DNA of 6,285 nucleotides from Bacteroidota bacterium (GTDB lineage Bacteria > Bacteroidota > Bacteroidia > Flavobacteriales > Flavobacteriaceae). Below the pieces are notes generated by a model. The model was given only the letters and a program-made list of their open reading frames with translations. It ran no database searches and was not told where the DNA came from. The translations under genes were made by a program, and so were the position numbers. The stretch spans positions 1-6,285 of the forward strand of contig JAEWLD010000163.1 in NCBI GenBank assembly GCA_023393485.1, in the 5' to 3' direction. Below, one piece after another: positions 4,497 through 6,285 of the stretch. Position 1 is the first letter of the stretch. Each line of letters begins with the position of its first letter.

Positions 4497-6285
4497 GTGA
4501 ACAAAAAATTGCTTTTCATCTTTGCCATTGCCTCTCTGATTCCGAAATGCATTTTCGGGCAGGATATTTCATTGTATCAACAGTTCAACGGCCGATATGA
4601 TTTCGTTTTTGTCGGCAATACGCTCAATCCGGTTGAAAACTCGTTCCAGACTACGGTTGCGGTTAATACGTCGTCATCGGCAACGCTAAATCTCCCTGCT
4701 GGGAATACTATAGAAAAAGCATATTTGTATTGGGCAGGCAGCGGCACGGGTGATTTTGACGTTTTGCTTAATGGAACGCCTTACACGGCAACCAGAACCT
4801 TTGCGCACCAACGCATCAACGGCTTTCTAACGCTCGATTATTTCAGCGCGTTTGCCGATGTTACCGCGCAGGTCGTCAATACCGGAAATGGGAATTACAC
4901 CTTGTCTGAACTCGACGTATCGGCGTTTATCGATTATCACGCGCAGGCCAGTACGAATTTTGCCGGCTGGGCGCTGATCATCGTCTATAAAAACAATGCA
5001 TTGCCGCTCAATCAACTCATTGTTTATGACGGATTACAGGCAGTGCCCGATGCAATTTCAATCGACCTAGACAACCTCAACGTGATTGACAACGACGGCG
5101 CAAAAATCGGTTTTCTGGCTTGGGAAGGCGATGTCGGAATTGCCGTCAATGAGACGCTCCGCATCAACAACCAGCCGCTTTCGAATCTTCCGCTCAATCC
5201 GGGCAACAACGCCTTTAACGGCACCAATACTTTCACCGGTTCGAACCAATTGTACAATATGGATCTGGACGTGTACAACATCCAGAATTTCATCGCGATT
5301 GGCGATACGACGGCCAATATCAGCCTTACTTCGGGGCAGGATTTTGTGATGGTCAATGCCATTGTCACCAAGCTCAATAGCCAACTGCCCGATGCCACGA
5401 TCGTTGCCGGGCCAGTCGAGCGAAATTGTGATTCCCGCGTGCTTGTGCTGGATTACACGGTCTTCAACACCAATAGTACTGATTTTTTGCCTGCCGGAAC
5501 GCCGATTGCCTTTTACGCCGACGGTATTCTCGTCGGTCAGTCGCAGACACAAAACGACATTCCGATTGACGGCAGCCAGCCCGGACAGATAAACGTAATG
5601 ATTCCAGACAATATTCCGGTGGATTTCGACCTGACCTATTCTGTGGACGATCTCGGCGACGGAACCGGCCACGTGACCGAACTGATTGAGAACAACAATC
5701 TTTTTATCGTTGATTTTTCGCTTCTTGTCTCGCCGCCGTTTAATGAACTGCCGCCGCTTGAATCCTGCAATCTCGGGCTGACGCGCGCTATTTTCGATTT
5801 TTCGGATTACGATGATCTGGTGCGGACCGATCCGTCGCATATCGTTACTTTCCACGAAACCGAAAGCGATGCGATGACCGGAAGCAACCCAATTGTCAAC
5901 ACCTCGAATTACACCGCCCAAACAACGCCAAAACAGGTTTTTGTAAGGATTGACAACGGTGTTTGCCGGAGCGTGACATCGTTCATATTGATGGCGAAAA
6001 ATTGCCCGCCGACAGTTTACAATTACATATCGGCCAACAATGACGGGGTGAACGATTCGTTTTTCATTGAAGGATTGCGCGATATTTTCGTGAATTTCAC
6101 ACTCGAAATCTACAACCGCTGGGGCCGATTGATCTGGACCGGAAACAATCAAACCGACGATTGGCGCGGCATTGCGACCAAAGGCCTTCGCATTGACGGC
6201 AATGAAGTTCCCGACGGCACTTATTATTATGTGCTCGACCTCAATGATCCGGATTATGCTGAACCTTTGACCGGCTATTTATTCC
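4497..6285 (+). CDS. Secreted multidomain protein with T9SS type B (gliding-motility / CHU_C) sorting domain, 3' end cut
   Basis: Open for 596 codons to the window edge; likely a cell-surface or released T9SS cargo. GTG at 4497-4499 gives a clean signal peptide: basic MNKK, hydrophobic LLFIFAIASLIP, then CIFGQ with probable cleavage near residue 21-22. Residues about 30-300 form a beta-rich module with AYLYWAGSG (75-83), YTLSELDV, FAGWALIIVYKN (155-166), GAKIGFLAWEGD (201-212) and FNGTNTFTG; I recognise this only as a conserved Bacteroidota surface-protein region of unknown function. Residues about 305-406 look CARDB-like (LDYTVFNTN...PAGTPIAFYADGILVG...TELIENNN). Residues about 420-500 match the module often found before the sorting domain (TFHETESDAMTGSNPI..., QVFVRIDNGVC). 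Residues about 506-596 are CHU_C: ISANNDGVNDSFFIEGL, LEIYNRWGRLIW, DWRG, PDGTYYYVLDL, GYLF. Family endings suggest that only a few residues are missing. Transcribed away from the polysaccharide operon. Function beyond secretion is unknown; adhesin is a guess. Confidence 0.92.
   Translation, partial: MNKKLLFIFAIASLIPKCIFGQDISLYQQFNGRYDFVFVGNTLNPVENSFQTTVAVNTSSSATLNLPAGNTIEKAYLYWAGSGTGDFDVLLNGTPYTATRTFAHQRINGFLTLDYFSAFADVTAQVVNTGNGNYTLSELDVSAFIDYHAQASTNFAGWALIIVYKNNALPLNQLIVYDGLQAVPDAISIDLDNLNVIDNDGAKIGFLAWEGDVGIAVNETLRINNQPLSNLPLNPGNNAFNGTNTFTGSNQLYNMDLDVYNIQNFIAIGDTTANISLTSGQDFVMVNAIVTKLNSQLPDATIVAGPVERNCDSRVLVLDYTVFNTNSTDFLPAGTPIAFYADGILVGQSQTQNDIPIDGSQPGQINVMIPDNIPVDFDLTYSVDDLGDGTGHVTELIENNNLFIVDFSLLVSPPFNELPPLESCNLGLTRAIFDFSDYDDLVRTDPSHIVTFHETESDAMTGSNPIVNTSNYTAQTTPKQVFVRIDNGVCRSVTSFILMAKNCPPTVYNYISANNDGVNDSFFIEGLRDIFVNFTLEIYNRWGRLIWTGNNQTDDWRGIATKGLRIDGNEVPDGTYYYVLDLNDPDYAEPLTGYLF

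Noticed and set aside
4444..4500. 18-codon + strand ORF (MRKVIIYFLPLK...) whose TGA overlaps the GTG of the T9SS gene
   Set aside because: Looks like a leader peptide with GTGA coupling, but its start overlaps the candidate minus-strand promoter, it is the tail of a longer antisense frame, and nothing else supports translation.
4096..4500. 134-codon + strand frame antisense to the GNAT gene
   Set aside because: Shadow of a well-supported gene; no family resemblance.
4497..4562. Lipoprotein signal at the N-terminus of the T9SS protein (Cys in IPKC)
   Set aside because: The residues before the Cys (I-P-K) do not fit a lipobox, and the following FGQ is a usual signal peptidase I site in Bacteroidota.
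5067..6152. 361-codon open frame on the minus strand opposite the T9SS protein gene
   Set aside because: It is wholly antisense to a gene with clear signal peptide, domain blocks and sorting domain. Its translation is rich in I, V, R, H and N without recognisable motifs, as expected of a shadow frame.
1..6285. tRNA, rRNA, CRISPR array, insertion sequence or phage genes
   Set aside because: No cloverleaf, spaced repeat, transposase or phage motif was seen on either strand; nearly all bases are occupied by the six recognised genes.

Overview
This window looks like chromosomal DNA from a member of the Bacteroidota, most likely Flavobacteriales. The strongest reason is the right-hand gene, which ends in a gliding-motility / type IX secretion (T9SS) C-terminal sorting domain (CHU_C type), a signal confined to that phylum. 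Recognisable Shine-Dalgarno sequences are absent and the one intergenic stretch is AT-rich, both typical of the phylum. By eye G+C is in the high 40s percent, higher than in most Flavobacterium.

Layout from left to right: (1) positions 1-149, + strand, the last 48 codons of a probable GT4-type glycosyltransferase. (2) positions 146-4428, - strand, a tightly packed four-gene surface-polysaccharide operon. In transcription order it encodes a FemAB/GNAT-like acyltransferase (3451-4428), a PLP-dependent sugar aminotransferase of the DegT/DnrJ/EryC1/StrS family close to FdtB/QdtB (2357-3454), a Wzx-type O-antigen/polysaccharide flippase (877-2355), and a left-handed beta-helix (hexapeptide repeat) acyltransferase (146-880). 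Junctions are ATGA overlap, 1-nt gap and ATGA overlap, so the four are almost certainly co-transcribed and probably translationally coupled. (3) positions 4429-4496, a 68-bp AT-rich divergent intergenic region, the only gap longer than 1 nt in the window. (4) positions 4497-6285, + strand, a secreted multidomain protein with a signal peptide and a type B T9SS sorting domain. It runs off the right edge, probably only a few residues before its natural stop.

How the genes work together (inference from families): the aminotransferase makes a nucleotide-linked amino sugar, probably dTDP-3-amino-3,6-dideoxyhexose. The neighbouring GNAT and/or the beta-helix enzyme acylates the amino sugar or the finished repeat unit. 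Wzx flips the lipid-linked repeat unit to the periplasm. The glycosyltransferase at the left edge probably belongs to the same polysaccharide locus but is encoded convergently. The T9SS cargo protein is a separate, divergently transcribed unit and need not be functionally linked.

I see no RNA genes, CRISPR arrays, insertion sequences, phage genes or obvious terminators. Most of the content is a recognisable surface-glycan locus. The points worth a second look are the GNAT-aminotransferase pairing without other sugar-nucleotide genes, an A/T homopolymer at the GNAT start, interlocked convergent stop codons, and a large poorly characterised T9SS cargo protein with a divergent sorting motif.
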